Assembly (NCBI GenBank): GCA_023443925.1
Contig: JAEZSL010000405.1
Coordinates: forward strand, 1 to 26,653
Direction: 5' to 3'
From: Bacillota bacterium
Lineage (GTDB): Bacteria; Bacillota_A; Clostridia; Lachnospirales; Lachnospiraceae
Length of the DNA stretch: 26,653 nucleotides
Position numbers and translations under genes: made by a program. Below, piece by piece: positions 7,252-13,659 of the stretch; position 1 is the stretch's first letter; every line of letters begins with the position of its first letter. The notes beneath the pieces were generated by a model that did no database searches, had not been told where the DNA came from, and saw only the letters and a program-made list of their open reading frames with translations.

Positions 7252-8562
7252 ATGAATATAAAATTAAAAAATCAGGAATTAGCTAATTTTTACCGGCTTG
7301 CTACCGGTCAGTTTGTCTCACAGTTTGGCAGTAAAATGACTAGTTATGGTTTGGTTTTGTGGGCTTACAAAGAAAGCGGTTCGGTATTATCAACTTCACT
7401 GCTGGCAGTATGTTATCTGATCCCGGAAGTGTTATTAAGCTTTATAGCCGGAAGTATCAGTGACGCCTGGAATAAGAAAAAGATAATGCTGATAGCAGAC
7501 TCCATTGCCGCTGCTTTTTCTATCGCGGTGATTGTATTATTATTCTCACAAAACCTCAAAATGGAATACCTGTATTTGATAAACTTTATATTAGGTATTA
7601 CAGATGCTTTTCAGAATCCGGCTTCTGAGGTAGCCGTATCCCTAATTGTATCCCGGGAAAACTATATGAAAACCAGCGGCTTGCGATCATTCTTTAATTC
7701 CTGTACTGGAATTTTTGCGCCAATTATAGCTGCGTCCCTGTATGCTTTCTGGGGTATGAAATTCATCCTGATCATTGATCTTACAACCTTTTGTTTTTCC
7801 TTCATCACTCTGGTTTTTTTTGTCAGTATTCCTAAACTGCCGGAAACCGGAAGTGAAACCGAATCACTATATGTAAAATGCAGAACAGGTTTACAGTATA
7901 TTCTAGGTAAAAAAGAGATCTGCAGCCTTATTATGTTTATGGCCTTTGTAAATTTCATTGCTGCAATATATAATACCTTATTATCACCGATGGTTTTAAG
8001 CAGAAGCTCGAATAATGATATTCAATTAGGTATTGTATCCGGCGCCATAGGGATCGCGGGGCTGTTGGGAAGTATCATGGTATCCCGAATACGTCCGGTA
8101 AGTAAAAGGGTACCACTGATTCTTAATATCATGACTTTTTCTTTCTTGGTCTGTAATGGGTTACTCGGAATCGGCAGGAATTTCTATGTATGGACCGCAG
8201 CTGTTTTTATAGGTAATTTACTAATACCTTTATTAACTGCCAACGTCGAGTATATTATGCGTACAAAGATACCGGTTCCTATGCAGGGAAGAGTATTTTC
8301 CGCACGCAATACCTTACAGTATACCTCAATACCTTTGGGCAATCTAACTGCCGGCTATTTAGCCGATCAGGTTTTTGAGCCCTTTATGAAACAGCCTTCA
8401 CCGGTACAGAAATTGCTTGTGTATATAGTGGGCAGCGGAAATGGAACGGGTATAGCATTCCTGTATTTATGTATCGCTTTTACCGGTTTTGCTGGATGCT
8501 TTGTATTCCGGAGAATGAAAAGTATGAGAAAGCTGGATGAATACCAGGGATACTTAGAATAA
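7252..8562 (+). CDS. MFS drug-efflux-type transporter
   Basis: 436 residues with about 12 hydrophobic segments. The MFS loop between helices 2 and 3 is seen in 'AGSISDAWNKKKIMLIADS'. The N-terminal 'NFYRLATGQFVSQFGSKMTSYGLVLW' and the central region resemble the macrolide-efflux (Mef-like)/MFS_3 branch of Firmicutes. It probably exports a hydrophobic drug or metabolite by proton antiport; the substrate is not visible. The ATG at 7252 is chosen over the in-frame TTG at 7231 because AGGAG at 7237-7241 precedes it. It has its own promoter and an elaborate leader with a putative leader peptide, which supports drug-inducible control. It appears to be monocistronic. Confidence 0.85.
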   Translation: MNIKLKNQELANFYRLATGQFVSQFGSKMTSYGLVLWAYKESGSVLSTSLLAVCYLIPEVLLSFIAGSISDAWNKKKIMLIADSIAAAFSIAVIVLLFSQNLKMEYLYLINFILGITDAFQNPASEVAVSLIVSRENYMKTSGLRSFFNSCTGIFAPIIAASLYAFWGMKFILIIDLTTFCFSFITLVFFVSIPKLPETGSETESLYVKCRTGLQYILGKKEICSLIMFMAFVNFIAAIYNTLLSPMVLSRSSNNDIQLGIVSGAIGIAGLLGSIMVSRIRPVSKRVPLILNIMTFSFLVCNGLLGIGRNFYVWTAAVFIGNLLIPLLTANVEYIMRTKIPVPMQGRVFSARNTLQYTSIPLGNLTAGYLADQVFEPFMKQPSPVQKLLVYIVGSGNGTGIAFLYLCIAFTGFAGCFVFRRMKSMRKLDEYQGYLE

Positions 8563-8723
8563 TCCGTTTATGCCATTAGGTAATTAATTAACTATTCTGT
8601 TATTTTGAAAATATATTATTATTGTAATTAACAAATTTATGTAATTAGCATTGTTTGCAATTTAAAATGTTATGATTATTAAAAAGTAAAAGTATTAATT
8701 TTAAAATTATTTATAATTTCTTA

Positions 8724-8755
8724 AACAGGGACATGGAGATTGTTCCTGTTTTTTT
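8724..8755 (+). terminator. Intrinsic terminator after the MFS gene
   Basis: A 9-bp stem, AACAGGGAC (8724-8732) with GTTCCTGTT (8742-8750), one G-U pair, followed by a seven-T run ending at 8755. It lies 162 bases after the MFS stop. It could end that transcript or act as an attenuator for the leader that follows. The AT-rich bases 8563-8723 show no gene. Confidence 0.8.
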
Positions 8756-8785
8756 GTTCTGTGTCATTAGTTGAGGTGGGTATCT

Positions 8786-8830
8786 ATGAATTCCTCTCTA
8801 ACTATTGGCACAGAGCTATTTTTTTGCTGA
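8786..8830 (+). CDS. Possible leader peptide upstream of the EamA gene
   Basis: A 14-codon ORF, MNSSLTIGTELFFC, with a good ribosome site GAGGTGG at 8773-8779. It follows a terminator-like hairpin and precedes a very stable hairpin (8876-8902). A longer ORF over the same bases (8740-8928, 62 codons) starts inside the terminator without a ribosome site and is unlikely. Without a protein match this stays tentative. Confidence 0.35.
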   Translation: MNSSLTIGTELFFC

Positions 8831-8875
8831 GAAATAACTCCCTGGTTTACATTGGTAGAAAAATATGTTATAGTT

Positions 8876-8902
8876 GTAATATCCTCCCAGGGGGGATATT
8901 AC
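8876..8902 (+). other. Very stable leader hairpin
   Basis: GTAATATCC (8876-8884) pairs with GGATATTAC (8894-8902), extended by T-G and two C-G pairs to a 12-bp stem with a CAG loop. No T run follows, so it is not a standard terminator. It is part of the 575-base gap between the MFS and EamA genes, which consists mostly of stem-loops. Confidence 0.7.
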
Positions 8903-8927
8903 ATAAGCAACGAACGAGGTGTTTTTA

Positions 8928-8954
8928 GATTGAATATACGTTGCATTTTTAATC
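8928..8954 (+). other. Decayed copy (E) of the leader hairpin family
   Basis: GATTGAATATACG (8928-8940) and TTGCATTTTTAATC (8941-8954), followed by GTTCTATTTAAG, line up with copy D at 10314-10353. The left arm has changed, so only the outer GATT/AATC and a few inner pairs remain. It has no second hairpin or start codon of its own. Confidence 0.5.
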
Positions 8955-9003
8955 GTTCTATTTAAGTTGTTTTGTCAGTGGGTTATTGCGAAATAAAGAT
9001 AGT

Positions 9004-9054
9004 TCAAACCTTGGTTTGAGGCAGTAAATCATATGCCAGAAGATGATTTATGCC
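9004..9054 (+). promoter_or_regulatory. Inverted repeat and hairpin upstream of the EamA gene
   Basis: TCAAACC-TT-GGTTTGA (9004-9019) is a perfect inverted repeat of operator type. It abuts a second hairpin, GGCA plus TAAATCAT (9020-9023, 9025-9032) with ATGATTTA plus TGCC (9043-9054), one base bulged. Copy B of the two-hairpin element begins 9 bases later. Confidence 0.5.
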
Positions 9055-9062
9055 TTGGGAGT

Positions 9063-9144
9063 TAGGTTGAAAAAACGAAATACAGTTTTTCAACATCTTG
9101 ATTTATACGTGCGCCTAAGCGCACAGATGGGAGTTCAGATGAAA
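9063..9144 (+). other. Two-hairpin leader element, copy B
   Basis: Hairpin 1 is GTTGAAAAAAC (9066-9076) with GTTTTTCAAC (9085-9094). After a 14-base linker, hairpin 2 is GTGCGC (9109-9114) with GCGCAC (9119-9124), loop CTAA. The GGGAG ribosome site follows at 9129-9133 and ATGAAA at 9139. The 82 bases match copy C (15591-15672) at 74 positions without gaps, including the ribosome site and the first two codons. Confidence 0.8.
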
Positions 9145-10038
9145 AACTATAAATCAGCAGTTTTATGGGCCTTGCTGGCTGCTGTATTGTATGCGGCCGG
9201 ATCTCCATTTTCAAAAGTTCTGCTTCAATATATTCCGCCGGCTGAGATGGCAGCCTTCTTATATTTGGGTGCCGGGACAGGAATGGGCATATTAGGTATG
9301 TTTAAGATCAAATTAGGTAATACGGCCGAGGAATCAAATTTAGGGAAAAATGATGTTCCATATACCGCGGGCATGATTCTTCTTGACATCGCCGCACCTG
9401 TTTTTTTGATGATCGGGCTTAATCTGACTACCGCTGCCAATGCATCCCTATTAAATAATTTTGAAATCGCAGCAACGGCTCTGGTTGCTCTTCTTGTCTT
9501 CGGGGAGAAAGTTTCCAGGAATTTATGGATTGCCATAAGCTTAATTACGATCTCCAGTATCATGCTTACCTTTGAAGATGTAAGCGGATTTTCCTTCTCA
9601 ATCGGTTCTTTGTTCGTTCTTTTAGCCTGTCTTTGCTGGGGATTTGAAAACAACTGTACCAGAAAGCTTTCCGGCAAAAACCCGATACAAATTGTAATAA
9701 TAAAAGGACTGGGTTCCGGCTTAGGTTCACTGGTTTTGGCATTACTGCTCAGAGAACATATGACAGGTATTCTATATATATGCTGCGCTATGGTATTGGG
9801 TTTTATCTCCTATGGATTGAGTATTTTCTTTTATGTCCGTGCTCAGCGGGAATTAGGGGCTGCGAAAACAAGTACCTATTATGCGGTTGCTCCTTTTATC
9901 AGCGTAATTTTATCCCGTCTGATCTTTCGTGAATTACCGGATATCACTTTCTTTCTGGCCTTTGTTATCATGGTGGCAGGTACCTATTATGCCTCTCGTG
10001 ATACGAAGAAAGCAGCAGTTTCTAAAAAGTCTGCTTAA
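9139..10038 (+). CDS. EamA/DMT-family permease
   Basis: 299 residues, about ten hydrophobic helices in two homologous EamA halves. The N-terminus 'KSAVLWALLAAVLYAAGSPFSKVLL' is typical of the drug/metabolite transporter superfamily, and the second half ends 'TYYAVAPFISVILSRLIFRELPD', the usual closing motif. It is a plasma-membrane exporter or permease of unknown substrate. The ATG at 9139 is chosen because GGGAG at 9129-9133 precedes it; an upstream in-frame start at 9043 would translate through both leader hairpins. It sits behind a 575-base structured leader and has no recognisable terminator, and the YczE-like gene follows with its own promoter-like signals. Confidence 0.85.
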   Translation: MKNYKSAVLWALLAAVLYAAGSPFSKVLLQYIPPAEMAAFLYLGAGTGMGILGMFKIKLGNTAEESNLGKNDVPYTAGMILLDIAAPVFLMIGLNLTTAANASLLNNFEIAATALVALLVFGEKVSRNLWIAISLITISSIMLTFEDVSGFSFSIGSLFVLLACLCWGFENNCTRKLSGKNPIQIVIIKGLGSGLGSLVLALLLREHMTGILYICCAMVLGFISYGLSIFFYVRAQRELGAAKTSTYYAVAPFISVILSRLIFRELPDITFFLAFVIMVAGTYYASRDTKKAAVSKKSA

Positions 10039-10174
10039 AGAAACTGTTTGAATATAAATGAAGTAAGAATGCTATGGATTAACTATGGTAAAAATGATTA
10101 TTTCTTCAAATCTTACCCTCAAATCTCATGAATAAAAAGTATATTATCGGGCTGTTAGTTTTTAATTAATTGTA

Positions 10175-10214
10175 TATATTTATAGTAGAATTCTATAAAT
10201 ATACGATGTATAAT
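10175..10214 (+). promoter_or_regulatory. Operator-like inverted repeat at a -10 element
   Basis: TATATTTATAG (10175-10185) and CTATAAATATA (10193-10203) are perfect 11-bp arms around a 7-base spacer. They lie directly upstream of a consensus TATAAT at 10209-10214, covering where a -35 would be; no good -35 is visible. A repressor or activator site for the YczE-like gene is a fair guess. The rest of the 355-base gap holds copy D of the leader element. Confidence 0.5.
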
Positions 10215-10313
10215 GTTGTGGATGCCCAGGCATACAAAATTGTCAAATTAAAAGGCAGCAGGATAGGGCATTGCCTTAATGGCAGCAATGAGAAAAACAT
10301 AGGTTGAGGAGTA

Positions 10314-10378
10314 GATTGAAAAATGCGCTGCATTTTTAATCTTTCTATCTAAGCAGTATCGCAAGTAAGCTTGCGATA
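10314..10378 (+). other. Two-hairpin leader element, copy D
   Basis: Hairpin 1 is GATTGAAAAATGC (10314-10326) with GCATTTTTAATC (10330-10341), one G bulged. Hairpin 2 is a perfect 9-bp stem, TATCGCAAG (10357-10365) with CTTGCGATA (10370-10378). GAGGGAG and the ATG at 10394 follow. Sequence differs from copies A-C, but the order hairpin, linker of about 15 bases, hairpin, ribosome site is the same. Confidence 0.65.
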
Positions 10379-10393
10379 TGCAGAGGGAGTAAT

Positions 10394-11059
10394 ATGGAGA
10401 AAAAAATCAAAAGAGTATTAATGGCCCTGATTGGTGTTACAATCAGCGGAATCTGTGTCGGTATCTTTAACACGGCAGTTTTAGGAGCCGATCCTTTTAC
10501 GGTATTCGTAACAGGAACCGGTAATTTGTTTAGAACTCAATACGGCAATATATATCCGGTAGTGACCGGTGCCTTTCTGATTCTTGTATTTATTGTAGAT
10601 AAGCATTACATAGGTATAGCAACAATCTTCAATCTGTTTGGGGTTGGATTAGTGGGGCAGATGACTATGAATTTTCTGGCGTATTTCTTTCAAGACGCTT
10701 CCTTATGGGTTCGAATCGTCTTACTATTAATCGGCCTGGTATTACTGTGCTTTGGATCATCTCTGTATTTCACAGCGGATCTGGGGGTATCGGCCTATGA
10801 TGCAGTTGCTTTAATTCTGTCAAGTAAGACTCCCATTTCCTTTCGGTATTGCAGAATCGGAACAGACCTGGTCTGTGTTATTATTGGCCTCTGCTTTAAG
10901 TCCACCATCGGCATTGGAACGGTTCTTACCGCATTCTTTATGGGGCCGGTTATCCAGTGGTTTATAGAGCATGTAGCAAGACCATTTCTAAATGGAAAAG
11001 GAGAATTTGCCGAAAAGCAAATCCAGGTAGAAAAAGTAAAGAAAACTCAATTTGAATAA
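10394..11059 (+). CDS. YczE/YitT-like integral membrane protein
   Basis: 221 residues with five or so hydrophobic segments and a charged tail. Two similar halves each carry a short loop typical of the family: 'GICVGIFNTAVLGADPFTVF' in the first and 'SSLYFTADLGVSAYDAVALI' in the second. This matches the uncharacterised YczE-type membrane proteins of Firmicutes; their function is not established, though transport has been suggested for related families. AGAGGGAG precedes the ATG. A 16-bp tandem repeat and a strong bidirectional terminator follow the stop. Co-transcription with the EamA gene is possible, but the -10 at 10209 argues for a separate promoter. Confidence 0.8.
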   Translation: MEKKIKRVLMALIGVTISGICVGIFNTAVLGADPFTVFVTGTGNLFRTQYGNIYPVVTGAFLILVFIVDKHYIGIATIFNLFGVGLVGQMTMNFLAYFFQDASLWVRIVLLLIGLVLLCFGSSLYFTADLGVSAYDAVALILSSKTPISFRYCRIGTDLVCVIIGLCFKSTIGIGTVLTAFFMGPVIQWFIEHVARPFLNGKGEFAEKQIQVEKVKKTQFE

Positions 11060-11067
11060 AGAATGAC

Positions 11068-11131
11068 AGCAAAAAGGATGCATAGCAAAAAGGATGCATA
11101 GCAAAAAGAATGCATAGCAAAAAGAATGCTT
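11068..11131. repeat. 16-bp tandem repeat, 4 units
   Basis: AGCAAAAAGGATGCAT occurs at 11068-11083 and 11084-11099; 11100-11115 differs by one base and 11116-11131 by two. The unit resembles the terminator arm that follows (AAAGGATGCTGATAAG), so the repeat may have grown by duplication of the terminator's 5' arm. Confidence 0.9.
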
Positions 11132-11135
11132 AAAA

Positions 11136-11200
11136 AAAGGATGCTGATAAGAATTTCCAATTTAAAGATTGGATCTTATCAGCATCCTTTAATTTTTTTT
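11136..11200. terminator. Strong bidirectional terminator
   Basis: A 17-bp outer stem pairs 11136-11152 with 11174-11190. Inside it, TCCAAT (11156-11161) pairs with ATTGGA (11168-11173). An eight-T run (11193-11200) follows on the plus strand, and seven A (11132-11138) give a T run on the minus strand. It separates the YczE-like gene from the convergent minus-strand genes. Confidence 0.92.
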
Positions 11201-11261
11201 GAAAATGCGTTCTAAGTGTATAACCATTCTGTGGGATTTTATGTTCACTACTCAAGGTTCA

Positions 11262-11393
11262 CTACCTAAGAAGTTTAACGAACCAGAGATATGAATCAAC
11301 AAAATAATTACCGGTCCTTTTTTTGTGTATATACCAGGAACCGCTTATAAATACTGCCAAGAAGAATAACATAACCGCGTAGAGTATTGTCAT
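11262..11393 (-). CDS. Small single-pass membrane protein, 43 residues
   Basis: Minus-strand ORF from the ATG at 11393 to the TAG at 11262. It has a very good ribosome site, AAGGGGTGAG, ending 4 bases before the ATG. The peptide starts MTILYAVMLFFLAVFISGSW, a single hydrophobic helix of about 18 residues, followed by a basic stretch (YIHKKR) and an aromatic tail (NYFVDSYLWFVKLLR). It lies 124 bases 3' of the metallophosphoesterase on the same strand and ends before the bidirectional terminator, so it may be the last gene of that transcript. I do not recognise a family. The ribosome site, helix and position support a real gene. Confidence 0.6.
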   Translation of the reverse strand: MTILYAVMLFFLAVFISGSWYIHKKRTGNYFVDSYLWFVKLLR

Positions 11394-11517
11394 GATTCTC
11401 ACCCCTTTACTTTAATTACTTCCTGTTTCATATTAAGCATAGCATTACATAATGCGGCTAACAATCCAGGTTGTGTTAAAATTAGGTAAAATTAAAGTAA
11501 ACTCATGGGCTGAGAAT

Positions 11518-12924
11518 TTATTGAGCAGTCTTATCAGTAACCGGTTCCAGCTTTATGGACAAATGATTATCGTCAGTATCCTTATCACTAATAATGGTTG
11601 CTACATAATTTTTCAGAAAGCTGTCAGGATATTCGGTCCATAATTTATATCCTTCCGAATGAACTACATCGGTGGCATTCAGATTCTCCATACCGGAAAA
11701 ATAACGAACATTCAGAGTTTTGATAACATCGGCAAGTAATTTAATCTGTTTTTCCTCATAACCGGAATCTGCCAGTGACTTATAGGCTCTGTCATAAGCC
11801 ATTTTACTGAAATATTCTTCGGAGTACTTGTTAAAGTTTAACAGGGTTTTATCTTTTTTATGTTTGGCTTTTGCCCAGGTATCGACATCAAGGCTTTGTG
11901 TCTGGTACTCCAGACTGTTTTGCTCCGGTGAATACTTTAGTACTCCGTAATGATGAGGATACACAGAAAGTGCACCGGATGCAATATCATAAAGAGGATG
12001 CTCCGGTTTCTGATCGGAGCTGATATCCTGAACATGGATATGGCCGCTGAAAACCAGATTGAGTTGATATTTTTTAAATAGGATCAGGGTCTGTCCGCTG
12101 TTGTTAAGTGTATAACCCTCCCGGATTACTTCGCTGTGATCCAGGATATTGTGGTGCATTACCGGAATAATGTTAGCTCCCTTTTCCTCTGCCATCTTAA
12201 AGCATTCTTCAATCCATTTAAGGGTAGAGGATTTTAAAAGGCCGTCTGCTGCTGGTATACCAACGGAAAGGTTCTCTTTATACTTAATTGAATCCAGCAT
12301 AAGAAACCACAGTTTGTCGTTTGGTGCTGCCAGGTAGCTCAGGGAGTTTTCATCTCTTGATATTGCCTCGTCAAAACCAAAGTCAGCATAAATTTCGCTG
12401 AATTCTTTGTCACTGACATAATCGGTAACATACTGCTTATCGCCTCTGAATTCTCTGGCCCAGATATTGAAGATATCATGGTTTCCGGGTATTACATAAA
12501 CTTGTGTACCGCCCTTTTCTATGGTTTTGAATTTTTCCGCAAGATCTTTGTGGCTGGCCTTTTCACCGTTACTCGTAAGATCACCGCTGACAATCAGGAC
12601 ATCAGGTTTGTTCTGCTGAATCTCGTATACGAAAGTATCGGTAATTTCATCGATATATTTTAACAGTTTGCCGTCACCGGAGGTAACAAATTTTTCATAG
12701 GCAGATCCTTGATCAGATAATTTATCCGATAAATAATGGATATCTGACGCAATATATATGGTAAAATCTTTATCAGCATTCCGGTCTAAAACCAATGGAT
12801 TATCCTTTTTTATTAAGCTGGTGGAAATTATAAAGACCAAAAGAATAGCCACTGCGATAGACAGAATCGTAAAAAAGATCATTTTATAATTGCGGTTTGT
12901 CTTTTTTGTACTATTGAAATTCAT
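11518..12924 (-). CDS. Membrane-anchored calcineurin-like metallophosphoesterase
   Basis: 468 residues on the minus strand. The N-terminus has a basic stretch and one membrane helix (about 15-37), so the catalytic domain is probably outside the cell. The metal-binding motifs are in order: D61-x-H63 ('IASDIHYLSD'), 'VSGDLTSNGEKASH', 'VIPGNHDIFN', 'VMHHNIL' and 'VFSGHIHVQD'. These define a two-metal phosphoesterase. A C-terminal region of about 130 residues after the catalytic core is specific to a Firmicute subgroup and not recognised further. The substrate (nucleotide, phospholipid or cell-wall precursor) is unknown. AAAGGAG precedes the ATG, and a good promoter lies upstream (12981-13009). 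Confidence 0.9.
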   Translation of the reverse strand: MNFNSTKKTNRNYKMIFFTILSIAVAILLVFIISTSLIKKDNPLVLDRNADKDFTIYIASDIHYLSDKLSDQGSAYEKFVTSGDGKLLKYIDEITDTFVYEIQQNKPDVLIVSGDLTSNGEKASHKDLAEKFKTIEKGGTQVYVIPGNHDIFNIWAREFRGDKQYVTDYVSDKEFSEIYADFGFDEAISRDENSLSYLAAPNDKLWFLMLDSIKYKENLSVGIPAADGLLKSSTLKWIEECFKMAEEKGANIIPVMHHNILDHSEVIREGYTLNNSGQTLILFKKYQLNLVFSGHIHVQDISSDQKPEHPLYDIASGALSVYPHHYGVLKYSPEQNSLEYQTQSLDVDTWAKAKHKKDKTLLNFNKYSEEYFSKMAYDRAYKSLADSGYEEKQIKLLADVIKTLNVRYFSGMENLNATDVVHSEGYKLWTEYPDSFLKNYVATIISDKDTDDNHLSIKLEPVTDKTAQ

Positions 12925-12980
12925 CAGATTTACTCCTTTATTTATCTCTTATGGAAGCATATGTTATGGAAAGTAATATT

Positions 12981-13009
12981 ATTATATACAGCATATTGTA
13001 AAATAGCAA
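12981..13009 (-). promoter_or_regulatory. Probable promoter of the metallophosphoesterase
   Basis: On the minus strand, TTGCTA (13009-13004), a 17-base spacer and a consensus TATAAT (12986-12981). It lies 57 bases before the start codon. Confidence 0.6.
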
Positions 13010-13195
13010 TGAATTTTAGAGCAGGTAATTATAGAATTTTTTATGCGAATTATGAGTTAGATAAATTAATCCTCCATTATTCAGACTGTTAGCAGTGTAT
13101 TAACATGATTCTTTGAAACCATATAATAAACTGACAGCATAATGCAAAGTGATGATGGAGCAGCTGCTTGGTAAATCTTAATTTATGATTCGACT

Positions 13196-13274
13196 GTCAA
13201 AAGGTCAATTTTGTGTTTTGAATGAATATCAGCGTATATATATTCATAAAATACACGTGGAGAGACCTTTTGAC
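13196..13274. repeat. 79-bp imperfect palindrome between divergent genes
   Basis: Outer arms GTCAAAAGGTC (13196-13206) and GACCTTTTGAC (13264-13274) are perfect. Inside, GTGT (13213-13216) faces ACAC (13253-13256) and ATGAATAT (13222-13229) faces ATATTCAT (13239-13246), with mismatches between. There is no T run on either side. It may be a small fold-back element or a large operator between the divergent phosphoesterase and ABC-F promoters. Bases 13010-13195 otherwise show nothing. Confidence 0.6.
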
Positions 13275-13304
13275 TCCCGAAGTATTTATGAAGAAAAAAA
13301 AGAA

Positions 13305-13333
13305 TTGACATTTATACAAACTGACAGTATATT
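13305..13333 (+). promoter_or_regulatory. Strong promoter of the ABC-F unit
   Basis: A consensus TTGACA at 13305-13310, a 17-base spacer and TATATT at 13328-13333. Start near 13340, so the mRNA leader before the ABC-F gene would be about 320 bases. Confidence 0.8.
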
Positions 13334-13381
13334 ATAAGAGAAATAGATAAAATATTACCAGTAAGAGGTTGAGAAAATATA

Positions 13382-13416
13382 ATGAGGATTCGAAAATAAT
13401 GATTCAGATACGATAA
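13382..13416 (+). other. Two overlapping mini-ORFs in the ABC-F leader
   Basis: ATG at 13382 encodes MRIRK and ends TAA at 13397-13399. The next ATG at 13399 shares the last A of that stop (TAATG) and encodes MIQIR, stop at 13414-13416. Only a weak ribosome site is visible. They end 10 bases before the 5' arm of the leader terminator, so a stalled ribosome here could influence its folding. They could be chance. Confidence 0.3.
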
Positions 13417-13426
13417 ATAGGTAATT

Positions 13427-13462
13427 ACAAGCCATTTTACCATAGGTTAATGGGTTGTTTTT
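13427..13462 (+). terminator. Leader terminator of the ABC-F unit (attenuator candidate)
   Basis: ACAAGCCATT (13427-13436) pairs with AATGGGTTGT (13449-13458) with one G/G mismatch, followed by TTTTTG. It lies between the promoter and the ABC-F gene on the same strand, so it must be read through for expression. ABC-F resistance genes are often controlled by such conditional terminators. Confidence 0.6.
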
Positions 13463-13550
13463 GTGCCGGATTTATTAGTATTATGAATCTATTTTTATGT
13501 CCATTTATATTCTTGGGCTCTTTTTTTATTGCTGTCAAATGGGAGGTGTG

Positions 13551-13607
13551 ATGATGTTGATCATTAAATTAAGAAAAAAAGCAACACAGAAACAAGGCCC
13601 GGTATAA
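13551..13607 (+). CDS. Leader peptide of the ABC-F gene (candidate)
   Basis: An 18-residue ORF, MMLIIKLRKKATQKQGPV, with a strong ribosome site GGGAGGTG at 13541-13548. Its last codons (Gly-Pro-Val-stop) lie in the 5' arm of a hairpin (13596-13640), 53 bases before the ABC-F start. Basic, short leader peptides in this position are known for ribosome-protecting ABC-F and macrolide-resistance genes, where drug-stalled ribosomes open the downstream fold. The sequence itself matches no leader I know. Confidence 0.6.
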   Translation: MMLIIKLRKKATQKQGPV

Positions 13608-13640
13608 CATAGACGGTGTTTTCGCCGTATGCCGGCCGGG
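13596..13640 (+). promoter_or_regulatory. Leader hairpin between leader peptide and ABC-F start
   Basis: CCCGG (13598-13602) pairs with CCGGG (13636-13640). Inside, CAT (13608-13610) pairs with ATG (13629-13631) and ACGG (13613-13616) with CCGT (13625-13628). It overlaps the last four codons of the leader ORF and ends 8 bases before the AAGGAGG ribosome site of the ABC-F gene. There is no T run, so translational control is the likelier role. Confidence 0.65.
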
Positions 13641-13659
13641 ATAACTAAGGAGGCTGTTT

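Noticed and set aside
8740..8928. 62-codon plus-strand ORF before the EamA gene
   Set aside because: It starts inside a terminator stem, has no ribosome site and runs through a 12-bp hairpin. The shorter 8786-8830 ORF fits the SD better.
9225..9677. 150-codon minus-strand ORF opposite the EamA gene
   Set aside because: Antisense shadow; the plus-strand frame encodes typical membrane helices and the EamA end motif.
11136..11200. Riboswitch or T-box in the terminator regions
   Set aside because: No conserved riboswitch core or T-box sequence was seen here or before any other gene in the window; the terminators are simple stems.
11452..11643. 63-codon plus-strand ORF
   Set aside because: It lies antisense to the end of the phosphoesterase, and has no ribosome site or recognisable content.
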